A DNA stretch of 64,000 nucleotides from Lachnospiraceae bacterium (lineage in GTDB: Bacteria > Bacillota > Clostridia > Lachnospirales > Lachnospiraceae), in the NCBI GenBank assembly GCA_902363555.1, contig CABJAM010000006.1, positions 451,854 to 515,853 on the forward strand, written 5' to 3'. Numbering within the stretch: position 1 is the first letter of the stretch; every line of letters starts with the position of its first letter. Shown one piece after another: positions 7,963 through 16,763 of this stretch. The notes under the pieces were generated by a model, which was not told the origin of the DNA, ran no database searches, and was given only the letters and a program-made list of their open reading frames with translations. Position numbers and translations under genes: made by a program.

Positions 7963-10458
7963 TTACAGCTCCCTGGAAATTTCAAATAACACGACTTCGT
8001 GGGCGGCGATCTTGCAGTTTAAGGTCATGGTGCCGTCGGATTCCTTATAGAAGATGTTCTGCTCCGGAATACATGTTTTCGTGAAATAATCCAGCTCCTG
8101 CGCCGATAAATTGCGCATATTATAGCTGAGCCGTTCAAAGCTCAGATTCCCATGAAACCACATCCGCGCCATCTGGTCGAGAATACTCCCGTGTTCCCGG
8201 TTTAACAGATGGCGTTTTATTTTGTATTGCCCGGGCTCCAGCTCATAAAGGCGAAATTCCATAGTCACGGGGGCAACCTTCTCAAAGATCGAGTAGGTAT
8301 CCTCCACGCTGATCTTGTCGGAATGGTTCAGGCAGTAAAATTCACTCACGTGGGCGTAATTAAACGCCAGTATCCGCCAGGCATCAGCGCCGGACTGAGT
8401 GACAATATAATTTTCACCTTCGCAGATGGCGCGGTTCCCCAAAGCATTCAGAAATTCATAAGCAAAAAATGCCGGTTTTTTATGACCGCGTTCATTGAGC
8501 AGACCGATCCCGCCGCTTTTTGTGGCTGTATATTCAGAATAGTCCTCGGTGATATCGCACATCAGCCAATAACCCATCATTCCTACGGAATCCTTGAGAT
8601 CCAAAAAGGTCTTACATATAAAGGCCGACTGGAAGCAGGAGTCGTTGAGATGATTCTTTCCGGCCAGATCGGAATTATATTCTGTGACAAACAGGGGCGG
8701 TATCTGGCGGTAGTATTTCTGTATGTTTTCTGAGAAAAAGTTCAGCTTTTTCGTCAAAATATCCTTATCTGAGGAAAGAAATATATATTCCGATACTTCC
8801 GATGATTTTGGAAAGGTTCCATTTGTAAACTTATAAGGATATAAATAAAGTGAAATAAATTCGGGCGTCAGCTTCTTTTTTGTCAGCTCCTGCAATAAAG
8901 CGTTAAGGATGGAGATTGGAGCACTGGTGTTAAAGCCAGGGCCGCCCAGCTTTGGATGGGCAATGTGATTGGACAGGATCTGACGGATTTTTCCAAAACG
9001 GAGGGCATACTCCTCCGGTGTTTCCACGTAGTCCAGGTAATCCGTATGGGCGGCCCATACCTCAAAATACCAGGAGGAGACATAGGCCTGTCCGTAGCGG
9101 TTGATGCTGTGGCGCAGCAGGGCATTGAGCTTTGCGTAAAAGCTTTCGGGGAAGGTCTGATTGAGCAGTGGGTTGACCAAAAACCCCATATTGGTTGTTA
9201 CGATGGTCGTTTTCCTGGGCTTTATGCTCAGTTCCAAAAACGGGATGCGCTGATGATCATGGAGAAAGTCCAGGATCGTATCCACATTGGAAAAGTTATA
9301 GGCCAGGTTATCATTGACCGGGGGAAGGATCTCGTCATCAAGGATGTCCATAAAACGGATATATTTAAAGTCAACCGTTTCAAGTACGCTTGAAAGCTGC
9401 TCCTGAAAATCTGAGGAAAGCATATTGACGGAAAAGCCGGCATTGATGATGGCGGTAAACGGATTATTCAGCGGAGCATTGTCCTTTGTATTGGCATGGA
9501 CCACATAATGGCTCATATCTGCGGCGTCTTCCTGGGAAATCTGTGGCTTATCTGCCGATGAGATATCGGAAAAATAAGCCCGGGCGTTTTCAAAGTCCTC
9601 CTCAGATACATTTTCATCATCCATCGAGGCTCTCACAGGGGGCGCCGCATCACTGGCGGAGTTGCGAAATTCCCGGCGGTAGCTGCTGGGGGTGGTCTGA
9701 TAAAAATCTTTAAAAATCTTATTGAAAGCCGTCAGGTTGGGAAATCCGTTGTTGAAGGCGATCTTTGTGATGGACGTATCGGTATACTGGATTTCTGCCA
9801 ATGCGTGCTCAATGCGCACCTGATTGAGATAGTCATAAAAGGTTTTATGAAAATGCTGCTTTATAAATTTCGACAAATACTGGGGCGATAAATACAGGCT
9901 CTCGGCCAGGGAAGTGAGCGTGATGGCCGACTGGTAATTTTGGCTGATGTAGTTAATGATCTCCTGTATACGTGTCAGATGCCTGGCGTTTTCCGATGCA
10001 CCGGAAAGGTTGATGGTGCTGACAAGGTGATTTTTCTGGATCAGCGCCATGAGCTGGAACAGCAGTGCATAAATATTCAGCCGGTTTCCCTCCGCATTAT
10101 CATAATAGAAGGATGCAATGGAGGATATAATATTACGAAGCTGGTTGTAATCCTTCCCTGGCTCCTCCCTGGAATCACAGAAAATCTGGTTGTTATTGCC
10201 AAGCTGCTCGTGGATAAAATTCCGCTCCAGCCCCATGATGAGCGCCAGATTGTCCGGCGCCGGGATAATATGGTAGTTTCTACCGGGAAGCAGGATGATA
10301 ATATCCCGGGATGTATACTCATGTCCGTAGGTTTCAGTCTGGATCTGGATCTTTCCCTGAAGGATCATCACGATCTGATAGCACGGATTTGACATGGAAT
10401 GTTCCTTATTAATACTGTATATCGAAATATCGCTGATCGGCGGTATGATGCTTTTCAT
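7963..10458 (-). CDS. AraC-family regulator fused to a GH39-like domain, copy 1 (catalytic acid/base lost)
   Basis: 831 residues. Residues ~1-130 are cupin-like, ~165-265 an AraC double helix-turn-helix (ITLTSLAESLYLSPQYLSKF; later ITKIAFNNGFPNLTAFNKIF). From ~320 to the end lies a (beta/alpha)8 domain like glycoside hydrolase family 39. In that domain the usual FExWNEP acid/base motif reads FEVWAAHTD, so the general acid Glu is missing, while the nucleophile region VTEYNSD keeps its Glu. It is therefore more likely a sugar-sensing module than an enzyme. It lies 13 bp downstream of a paralogue in the same direction. Confidence 0.85.
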   Translation of the reverse strand: MKSIIPPISDISIYSINKEHSMSNPCYQIVMILQGKIQIQTETYGHEYTSRDIIILLPGRNYHIIPAPDNLALIMGLERNFIHEQLGNNNQIFCDSREEPGKDYNQLRNIISSIASFYYDNAEGNRLNIYALLFQLMALIQKNHLVSTINLSGASENARHLTRIQEIINYISQNYQSAITLTSLAESLYLSPQYLSKFIKQHFHKTFYDYLNQVRIEHALAEIQYTDTSITKIAFNNGFPNLTAFNKIFKDFYQTTPSSYRREFRNSASDAAPPVRASMDDENVSEEDFENARAYFSDISSADKPQISQEDAADMSHYVVHANTKDNAPLNNPFTAIINAGFSVNMLSSDFQEQLSSVLETVDFKYIRFMDILDDEILPPVNDNLAYNFSNVDTILDFLHDHQRIPFLELSIKPRKTTIVTTNMGFLVNPLLNQTFPESFYAKLNALLRHSINRYGQAYVSSWYFEVWAAHTDYLDYVETPEEYALRFGKIRQILSNHIAHPKLGGPGFNTSAPISILNALLQELTKKKLTPEFISLYLYPYKFTNGTFPKSSEVSEYIFLSSDKDILTKKLNFFSENIQKYYRQIPPLFVTEYNSDLAGKNHLNDSCFQSAFICKTFLDLKDSVGMMGYWLMCDITEDYSEYTATKSGGIGLLNERGHKKPAFFAYEFLNALGNRAICEGENYIVTQSGADAWRILAFNYAHVSEFYCLNHSDKISVEDTYSIFEKVAPVTMEFRLYELEPGQYKIKRHLLNREHGSILDQMARMWFHGNLSFERLSYNMRNLSAQELDYFTKTCIPEQNIFYKESDGTMTLNCKIAAHEVVLFEISREL

Positions 10459-10471
10459 TATAAAAATCTCC

Positions 10472-12910
10472 TTAAATAATTAAATCAATAAGATACAGAT
10501 CGACTTCCTGGGGCTGGAGATGGCATGTGATATCCAGGGAGCCGTGCCCTTCTGTAAAATAAAGCTCCCGATAAGGTCTGGAGCTGCTCTGAAGATATTC
10601 CACGTCACTTTTTTGAAGGCTCTCCACCGCGCCCAGCCGTATCCATTCATTTAACAGATTGCCGTAATCATTATTGATGGCATAGTGTCGGATGCGGTAG
10701 CTGCCCGGGGGGAGATTGTTCAGGGAAAAGGTCATATCCGACGGCTCCATCTGCTCAAAGACGGCGGTGGGGTTTTTCAGCGAGGCATAGCTTGTGTTAT
10801 CCTTGCAGAAATCCTCGTGCATGTGGGCATAGTTGTAGACGATGAGCTGGTAATGCTCGGGATTGGCTGCTGTGAGCAGGTAGTTATCGCCCCGGGCGAC
10901 CAGCTTATCCCCCATATCCTTAAGAAAATGGCTGGCGTGAAAGCCGGGCTTGTAAATACCGTTGCGGTTGATCAGTCCGTTGCCGCCAAAAAGGATTTTA
11001 TTGGAGTCGCTGTATTCCAGAGGGATATCCGATAAAAGCCAGTAGGCAAAGCCACGGGAAAGCCCCAGACCGTCGATGTTGAACTTGGCGATAAACGTGG
11101 CCAGATAAATGGAATCATTGATAAAATTCCGGGAGGATATATCCGCCGCATATTCGGTGATCACAAGCTCCGTATCTGGAAAGTGTTCCTTGCAGTATTC
11201 CGACAGCGCCGTCAGTCTCTGACGGTAAATATTTTTGTCGGGCGAGATCATGGAGGACTTTAAGCCATAGGGCATGGACCGTTCCTCGTGATCGGGTACG
11301 TAGGGATAAATATAGGCAGTAATAAAATCCGGTGTCCGATGAAGCTCTGCAAGTTCTTTTGTGATTGCAGAAAAATGATTGATCGGGGCATAGGTGTTGT
11401 AGCCGGGGCCTCCCACCTTACATTTCGGCAGCAGTTCCTTGATAATATCATAAACCTTGGAGAAATGGAGGGCATAAATCTCCGGCGATTCATTTCCGGG
11501 CATTACAGCCACGTGCTCTGTCCAGAGCTCAAAACGCCAATGGCTCACCAGATCCGCGCCATAACGGTTCATACAGCTTCGGAGAAATTGCGGGAGGATA
11601 TCCACCAGCGTCTCATAATAATCGGCCGGGCTGGCCTCCTGAGATACTTTTATATGATCAAAGGAGTTTGTATTGATCTTGTACGTTTTATTCCCCAGCT
11701 CCAAAAATGGAATCATGCCGATGGCGTTTAAAAAGTCCAATATGAGAAAAAGCTTACTGAAATCGTACAGGGCCTGGCCGTCCACGTAAACCGGGCGGAC
11801 GATATCAAAGGGGCGAAGCAGCCTTCCGTATGTATAATGCATAAGCTGCTGCATATCCCGGATCTGCCGGCGGTAGTCGGCATGCATGAAGCTGCGGCTG
11901 TAACCCAGATTGACAAGGTATGTCCACGGACTTTCAAAGGGCTTTTGTCCGGCCGTATTGATCGAGATACGGACCGATTTGCTTTCATGGATCATAGGAA
12001 CGGACAACTGCCGGATCGTTATGTAGTTATTAATATAATCTCGGGCCAGATCATCGGAGGTGATCCGCGACAGATTTCCGCATATGAGCCCCGGAGCTTT
12101 TGCCGGGTGGCTCAGCCGCCAATCCTCAGGGCTCATATGATGGCGGGCTGTAAATGCCTTGACCAGGGAGCTCTGGTTGGGAAAGCCGGTGAGAGCGGCA
12201 ATCCGAAAGGCAGACTCATCGCTGTGGAATACGTAAGTTTCCGCTGCCTTTAAACGGATCGCGGCCAGATATTCAAAAAATGTCTGGCCCAGCGCCTGCT
12301 TAAAGAAATTAGCGGTGTACTGGGGCGTCATGTGGAATTGGGCGGCCAGATCCCCCAGGGTCAGCGGATGGTTATAATGTTCGTGAATATACGCTGTCAT
12401 TTTTCGGATATTTTTAAATTGCTTTTCACTGAGGTGCTCCGGCCGTACCGCCAGGGGAGCGACCAGGTGATAGCATTTTAAGTAGTGCAGGAAGCTGTAG
12501 ATCTGGGATAAGAGATACAGCCGGTTATTTTGGCGGTTGCCCAGACCGATCGTGGCGATGGCGGCAAGCTGCTGTGACAGGGAAGCATCGTTGTAGCCGG
12601 GATGGGCGGCCGAGTTGCAGGTGATGTTTTCAAAGGCCTGGCTGCCCAGGATCTGCTCGATAAATATATAGTTAAAGGTGATCGAGAAGAAGATGACCGG
12701 CTCCCTGGCCTGTACACCGTATGTCGTATCCGGTGGTATAAAAACAACATCCTGACTGGCAATGGCATAGTCCTCACTATTGAAAGTGAGCCTGGCATCA
12801 CCGTCTAACAGGCAGAAAAAGCAATAGCTGTCATTATAAAATGTAACTGTATCAGTCATAACCCCTGTGCAGATATCGTCGATGGGCGACAATACGGGTA
12901 AATCCTCCAT
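10472..12910 (-). CDS. AraC-family regulator fused to a GH39-like domain, copy 2
   Basis: 812 residues with the same plan as its downstream neighbour: N-terminal cupin-like part, AraC DNA-binding domain at ~170-270 (LTLGDLAAQFHMTPQYTANF, FRIAALTGFPNQSSLVKAF), then a GH39-like barrel. Here the acid/base position reads FELWTEHV, keeping a Glu, and the nucleophile region reads ITEYAAD. The start at 12910 follows AGGAGGGATT. It is divergent from the solute-binding lipoprotein gene, with ATATTAA direct repeats in the shared region. It probably activates the uptake genes, and may regulate its own. Confidence 0.85.
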   Translation of the reverse strand: MEDLPVLSPIDDICTGVMTDTVTFYNDSYCFFCLLDGDARLTFNSEDYAIASQDVVFIPPDTTYGVQAREPVIFFSITFNYIFIEQILGSQAFENITCNSAAHPGYNDASLSQQLAAIATIGLGNRQNNRLYLLSQIYSFLHYLKCYHLVAPLAVRPEHLSEKQFKNIRKMTAYIHEHYNHPLTLGDLAAQFHMTPQYTANFFKQALGQTFFEYLAAIRLKAAETYVFHSDESAFRIAALTGFPNQSSLVKAFTARHHMSPEDWRLSHPAKAPGLICGNLSRITSDDLARDYINNYITIRQLSVPMIHESKSVRISINTAGQKPFESPWTYLVNLGYSRSFMHADYRRQIRDMQQLMHYTYGRLLRPFDIVRPVYVDGQALYDFSKLFLILDFLNAIGMIPFLELGNKTYKINTNSFDHIKVSQEASPADYYETLVDILPQFLRSCMNRYGADLVSHWRFELWTEHVAVMPGNESPEIYALHFSKVYDIIKELLPKCKVGGPGYNTYAPINHFSAITKELAELHRTPDFITAYIYPYVPDHEERSMPYGLKSSMISPDKNIYRQRLTALSEYCKEHFPDTELVITEYAADISSRNFINDSIYLATFIAKFNIDGLGLSRGFAYWLLSDIPLEYSDSNKILFGGNGLINRNGIYKPGFHASHFLKDMGDKLVARGDNYLLTAANPEHYQLIVYNYAHMHEDFCKDNTSYASLKNPTAVFEQMEPSDMTFSLNNLPPGSYRIRHYAINNDYGNLLNEWIRLGAVESLQKSDVEYLQSSSRPYRELYFTEGHGSLDITCHLQPQEVDLYLIDLII

Positions 12911-12936
12911 AGTAATCCCTCCTGGTTTCGTTACCT

Positions 12937-13000
12937 ATTATAATAGTACATGGACAGGGGAAAAACAATAAAAATATTAATACATTTCTATAAATATTAA
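12937..13000 (-). promoter_or_regulatory. Promoter of the AraC-GH39 pair with 20-bp-spaced ATATTAA repeats
   Basis: On the minus strand TATAAT lies at 12942-12937, with only a weak -35 region near 12960-12965. ATATTAA begins at 12974 and again at 12994, exactly 20 bp apart, just upstream of that -35. This arrangement suits an AraC-type activator bound to direct repeats on one face of the helix. Confidence 0.55.
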
Positions 13001-13157
13001 GAAAAAATGTTCTCGACTTGAAAAAAACTCAAATGATTAAAATTTGGTATGGAAAATGTCAAGATTTTAAGATATAAAATAGGGGTGGATTTTTCGGAAC
13101 CTCCGGGCTTTTTTGATGTTGAAAAAAACTGCACACTGTGTCCGGGCATGTGTACAA

Positions 13158-13200
13158 ATATTAATGTTTGGCTTGAAATATTAATGCTGAAATATATAAT
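13158..13200 (+). promoter_or_regulatory. Promoter of binding protein 1 with ATATTAA repeats
   Basis: AAATATTAATG occurs twice, with ATATTAA starting at 13158 and 13178 (20 bp apart). The second copy overlaps a TTGAAA -35 (13173-13178), followed 16 bp later by TATAAT (13195-13200). This resembles a class II AraC activator site. Confidence 0.55.
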
Positions 13201-13397
13201 TTGTTCATGGATAAAAGCAATGATAAAATTGAATGAGACTAATATGACAAAAAAGTTGCTGTATTGGATGCAAAAATGTGCAAAATGGATAAAATAAAAA
13301 CGTGAAATACAAAAATGGTTCAAACACACAGCAACATAATTCCGTGACATTCATCAAGTTTGTGTGAACCGAATTTAAATTAAGGAGGATGTTTACG

Positions 13398-15032
13398 ATG
13401 AAAAAGAAATGGATTGCATTATCCGCAGCACTTTGCCTTGTGATTTCATTGCTGGGAGCCTGCGGCAATACCGAGAACGGTTCCGGTAATACGGGGGATA
13501 AGCAGACCCAGGCGCCGGCTTCCAACGGGGATGTAAAGGATACGGACGCGGCGGACACTGAAGGAAAGACGACGGCAGCGGACGATGCGGATGATGAGGA
13601 TATGTCCGAGATCAACATGGTCTATATTTCCATGGGCCCTATTCCCAATGGTCTTTCCGATGTACAGGATGCTATTAACGCTATCACTGAGGAGGAGATC
13701 AATACCCATGTAAATCTGGAGATGATCGAGTCTGGAAATTATGAGCAGCAGATCGGTTTAAAAACGTCGTCCAATGAAAAAGTGGACCTGCTTGTGACAT
13801 TGCCTATGGGATCGGCTTCCTATAATAATATGGCCTCTCAGAATCAGTTGATGGATATCACAGATTATCTGGAAGAATATGGCCAGGACATTTTGAGTAC
13901 CGTGGGTGATCTGGTAAAAGCAACGACCAGAGATGGACGTATCTATGGCGTGACGACGTACCGTTCACTTGTAACCAGCGCTTATATTGTTATGAGAACG
14001 GATGTCCTGGAAGATTTAGGACTGCTTGAAAAGGCTCAGAACATGACAAGCCTGTCCGAATATACAGAGATTCTCAAGGCTGTCAAGGAAAGCGAAAAAT
14101 GGGGTTCTCTGGCCGGCATAGTGCCGTCCGATGCGGTGGGCACATGTCTGGCATTGAGCGGCTGCTATCTTGGCCAGGATAAATTTGCCGATGCCACAGC
14201 TTACGATCAGTTAGGCGATCTGAATAAAATTATTGCCATCAATCCGGACGGCAGTGATCCGGTAGTGAAAAACAATTATGCGGCCGATGAATATAAAGCC
14301 ATGTGGGAGCAGATGCAGAAATGGTATAATGATGGTTATGTATACAAGGATGTGACGACGAACAAGGAAATGGCCGGGCAGTTGGTGAAATCCAATGTGG
14401 CGTTCTCCTTCTTCTGTCAGTCGGAGATTGGTGTTGAAACCTCCAAGACCCAGGAATGTGGTATGCCGGTGACCTGTGTGAAAATGCTCACACTTCCCAC
14501 ATCCACGTCCAGTTGTACAAAGTTTGTATGGACCGTTCCAAGCAGCGCCACGGAGCCGGAAGCTGCAGTAAAATTTATGAATATGATGTATACCGATTCA
14601 CGTATCGCCAATTTACTGGCCTGGGGGATCGAGGGAACACATTATCAGGTAAAGGACGGCATCGGCTATTATATGGATGGTGAGGATGCCAATAACTGTG
14701 CTTACCATACGATCGATTTCCTTTTTGGCAATCAGTTCATCGTATTGCCATGGGAAGGCCAGAGTGCCGATTTCAGAGAGGTTGCCAAGAAGGAAATGGA
14801 TGAGGGCGGTAACAGTGCATACCTTGGATTTTCCTGCGACACAACGGTGATCTCCACAGAATTGTCGGCCATCAGTAATGTACTGGCAGAATTCCGCCCG
14901 GCCGTGGACGGCGGTGTGGCCAGCGCCGATGACTACCAGCAGTTCCTTGATAAGCTGGAGGCTTCCGGTATCCAGAAGGTGATTGATGCTTATCAGAGCC
15001 AGTTGGATGAATGGCTGGCAGCAAATAAATAA
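13398..15032 (+). CDS. Extracellular sugar-binding lipoprotein of an ABC transporter, copy 1 (LplA-like, DUF3502)
   Basis: 544 residues from the ATG at 13398; a nearer ATG at 13389 overlaps the AAGGAGG site and is unlikely. The signal peptide ends in the lipobox LLGAC, followed by an acidic, Thr/Asp-rich linker (~residues 22-70) and a family-1 solute-binding fold. The last ~65 residues match the DUF3502 tail of oligosaccharide-binding proteins. It would capture an oligosaccharide outside the membrane for the permeases at 18823-21092. It is very similar along its length to the protein at 16764-18395. Confidence 0.85.
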   Translation: MKKKWIALSAALCLVISLLGACGNTENGSGNTGDKQTQAPASNGDVKDTDAADTEGKTTAADDADDEDMSEINMVYISMGPIPNGLSDVQDAINAITEEEINTHVNLEMIESGNYEQQIGLKTSSNEKVDLLVTLPMGSASYNNMASQNQLMDITDYLEEYGQDILSTVGDLVKATTRDGRIYGVTTYRSLVTSAYIVMRTDVLEDLGLLEKAQNMTSLSEYTEILKAVKESEKWGSLAGIVPSDAVGTCLALSGCYLGQDKFADATAYDQLGDLNKIIAINPDGSDPVVKNNYAADEYKAMWEQMQKWYNDGYVYKDVTTNKEMAGQLVKSNVAFSFFCQSEIGVETSKTQECGMPVTCVKMLTLPTSTSSCTKFVWTVPSSATEPEAAVKFMNMMYTDSRIANLLAWGIEGTHYQVKDGIGYYMDGEDANNCAYHTIDFLFGNQFIVLPWEGQSADFREVAKKEMDEGGNSAYLGFSCDTTVISTELSAISNVLAEFRPAVDGGVASADDYQQFLDKLEASGIQKVIDAYQSQLDEWLAANK

Positions 15033-15044
15033 TTAAAATGCTAT

Positions 15045-15107
15045 AAAAAAGCGGCCCCATAGATATCCGAGGATTTTAAACTACGGATATCCGGGGGCTG
15101 CTTTTTT
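15045..15107. terminator. Bidirectional terminator between binding protein 1 and sulfatase
   Basis: AAAAAAGC..GCCCC and ATATCCG (15045-15069) pair with CGGATAT..GGGGGC..GCTTTTTT (15084-15107). T-runs occur on both strands and the flanking genes converge here. Confidence 0.8.
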
Positions 15108-15112
15108 GTGTG

Positions 15113-16429
15113 TTATTCGTAGTCTGCCGGATCTTTGCTGTCCGGATCAAGACAGGTAACCGTATTGAGGATCATCCCCTCCGGTCTTGGAAGACGACCG
15201 CTTTCTATGAAATCACCGGTTTCTTCCATATGTTTATGCAGACGGCTGCGCATATCCTGGGCCACTGCAGTGTAATCCGGGTGATCGATAAGGTTGTTGC
15301 GTTCTGCCGGGTCGAAGGACAGATCGAACAGCATCTCCATGGGAAGCTTCTGTGCCAGGAGTCCTTCCTCCATGAGCACGGCTTTGCTGCCGCCCTCATC
15401 GATATTCGCGGGAACATAGCCATCGGTAACGCCATAGCGGCGGATATATTTGTATCTCTTTGTGCGCACGCAGCGCGAAGGCTCTGCGGCCGCGTGGTAG
15501 GTCACCTCGGAAAATACAGCGTCGTTGACTTCGTCGGCTTCGTTACGCAGTAATGGGAGCAGAGAGCGTCCGGTGAGCCACTCCGGTTTGGGGATGCCAA
15601 GCATATCGCACAATGTGGGATAAATATCCACATGGGAGACGAGGCTGTCCTTGACTGTGCCGGCGCTGGGATTGTTGTTATACTTTATGATCAGGGAAAT
15701 GCCAATGCCTGTATCGTAAAGATTGCACTTCATATGTGGAAATGCGATGCCATGGTCGGTTGTATATAAGATCAGCGTATCCTCGGTCAGACCCTGGCGG
15801 TCCAGCTCCTCAAGCACCCGTCCGATACACATGTCGGCGCGCATGGCTGATGTGACAAAGCCGGCGTAGTCTTCCCTGGTCTCCTTTGTATCCGGGAGAC
15901 AGTGGGGCACATGGAGATAATCCGGATTGACACTGTAATCGACTTCTAAAAACGGCCGGTGGGTGTGGGCCAGGCCGTAGGACATGAAAAACGGCCGGTC
16001 ATGCTTTTCACGCAGATAAGCGATGGCGGCGTCGCCATTGCTTAAATCCCATGAAGTCAGGTCCTCGGCTTCCCGTCTGGGATCTATAAACACCCGGTCG
16101 TAGCCGATGCCGTTGGGATCTTTACATTCGTGCTGCATACCAAAAAGCACGGTTTCATAGCCAAAACGCTTTAAATAGTTGGCCAGATGCTTTGAATAAT
16201 CGTTCAGCGAGAACCCCCGGTGCGCCAGACCATACATGCCGTTTTGGTGGGGCGGCTGTCCGGTGAGCAGAGCGGCGCGGCTGGGCGAGCAGGTCGGTCC
16301 GCAGCAGTAGGCGTTGCGGAAAAGCGTTCCGCCGCTGGCCAGCTTCATAAGATTGGGGGTTGGGATAGCGGCGTCATAGGGCTGGATACACCTGCCGGTA
16401 TCGTGGGTATGTACATATAAAATATTCAT
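15113..16429 (-). CDS. Sulfatase, similar to N-sulfoglucosamine sulfohydrolase (sulfamidase)
   Basis: 438 residues from the ATG at 16429, which follows AGGAGGAGAAGG; an upstream in-frame start at 16489 lacks a site. The signature CSPSRAALLTG carries the Cys (residue 47) that is oxidised to formylglycine, followed by PPHQNGMYGL, a stretch typical of heparan N-sulfoglucosamine sulfohydrolases. Metal-binding Asp/His groups are visible at THDTG and TTDHG. No signal peptide is seen, so it probably acts inside the cell on imported sulfated sugars. It lies convergent between two near-identical binding-protein genes. The needed maturase is not in this window. Confidence 0.82.
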   Translation of the reverse strand: MNILYVHTHDTGRCIQPYDAAIPTPNLMKLASGGTLFRNAYCCGPTCSPSRAALLTGQPPHQNGMYGLAHRGFSLNDYSKHLANYLKRFGYETVLFGMQHECKDPNGIGYDRVFIDPRREAEDLTSWDLSNGDAAIAYLREKHDRPFFMSYGLAHTHRPFLEVDYSVNPDYLHVPHCLPDTKETREDYAGFVTSAMRADMCIGRVLEELDRQGLTEDTLILYTTDHGIAFPHMKCNLYDTGIGISLIIKYNNNPSAGTVKDSLVSHVDIYPTLCDMLGIPKPEWLTGRSLLPLLRNEADEVNDAVFSEVTYHAAAEPSRCVRTKRYKYIRRYGVTDGYVPANIDEGGSKAVLMEEGLLAQKLPMEMLFDLSFDPAERNNLIDHPDYTAVAQDMRSRLHKHMEETGDFIESGRLPRPEGMILNTVTCLDPDSKDPADYE

Positions 16430-16576
16430 TCCTTCTCCTCCTGTATAATTGGGTGTGCTTGCAGATTGCCGGAATCGATTTTCAAACACGCCAGGTTAAT
16501 CACTCTTATTATAGTAGATTCCTGCGCATAGTTCAACAAATACAGAGATAACCTCGATTTTTTTACTCGTAAGAAA

Positions 16577-16603
16577 ATATTAATAAATTGATAAATATAT
16601 TAA
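16577..16603. promoter_or_regulatory. ATATTAA direct repeat pair before binding protein 2
   Basis: ATATTAA starts at 16577 and 16597, exactly 20 bp apart, in the sulfatase/lipoprotein 2 divergent region (16430-16763). The rest of this 334-base stretch is AT-rich. It also shares CAAAAATGGTT...CACAGC (about 16679-16701) with the control region of lipoprotein 1. Confidence 0.5.
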
Positions 16604-16763
16604 AGTATTTTGGACAATTTAAGGTGGAAAATAGACAGGATTAAAAAAGTGACATGTCAAGATGCACAAACAGATTATCAAAAATGGTTTTTATTCACAG
16701 CGGAAGTGATAAAATGATGGAGTAAACAATTAATTACTATATAATTAAAGGAGGAAGTTTACA

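Larger units (their letters stand above)
12911..13397. other. Divergent control region between the AraC-GH39 genes and binding protein 1
   Basis: 487 bases, AT-rich, with no credible gene. It holds the minus-strand promoter and repeat pair at 12937-13000, a second repeat pair with plus-strand promoter at 13158-13200, and the AAGGAGG site (13382-13388) of the lipoprotein gene. A segment CAAAAATGGTT followed by CACAGC (about 13308-13335) recurs before the second lipoprotein gene at about 16679. Confidence 0.6.

Noticed and set aside
13049..13297. 82-codon frame in the control region before binding protein 1
   Set aside because: AT-rich, no ribosome site, overlaps the ATATTAA repeats and promoter.
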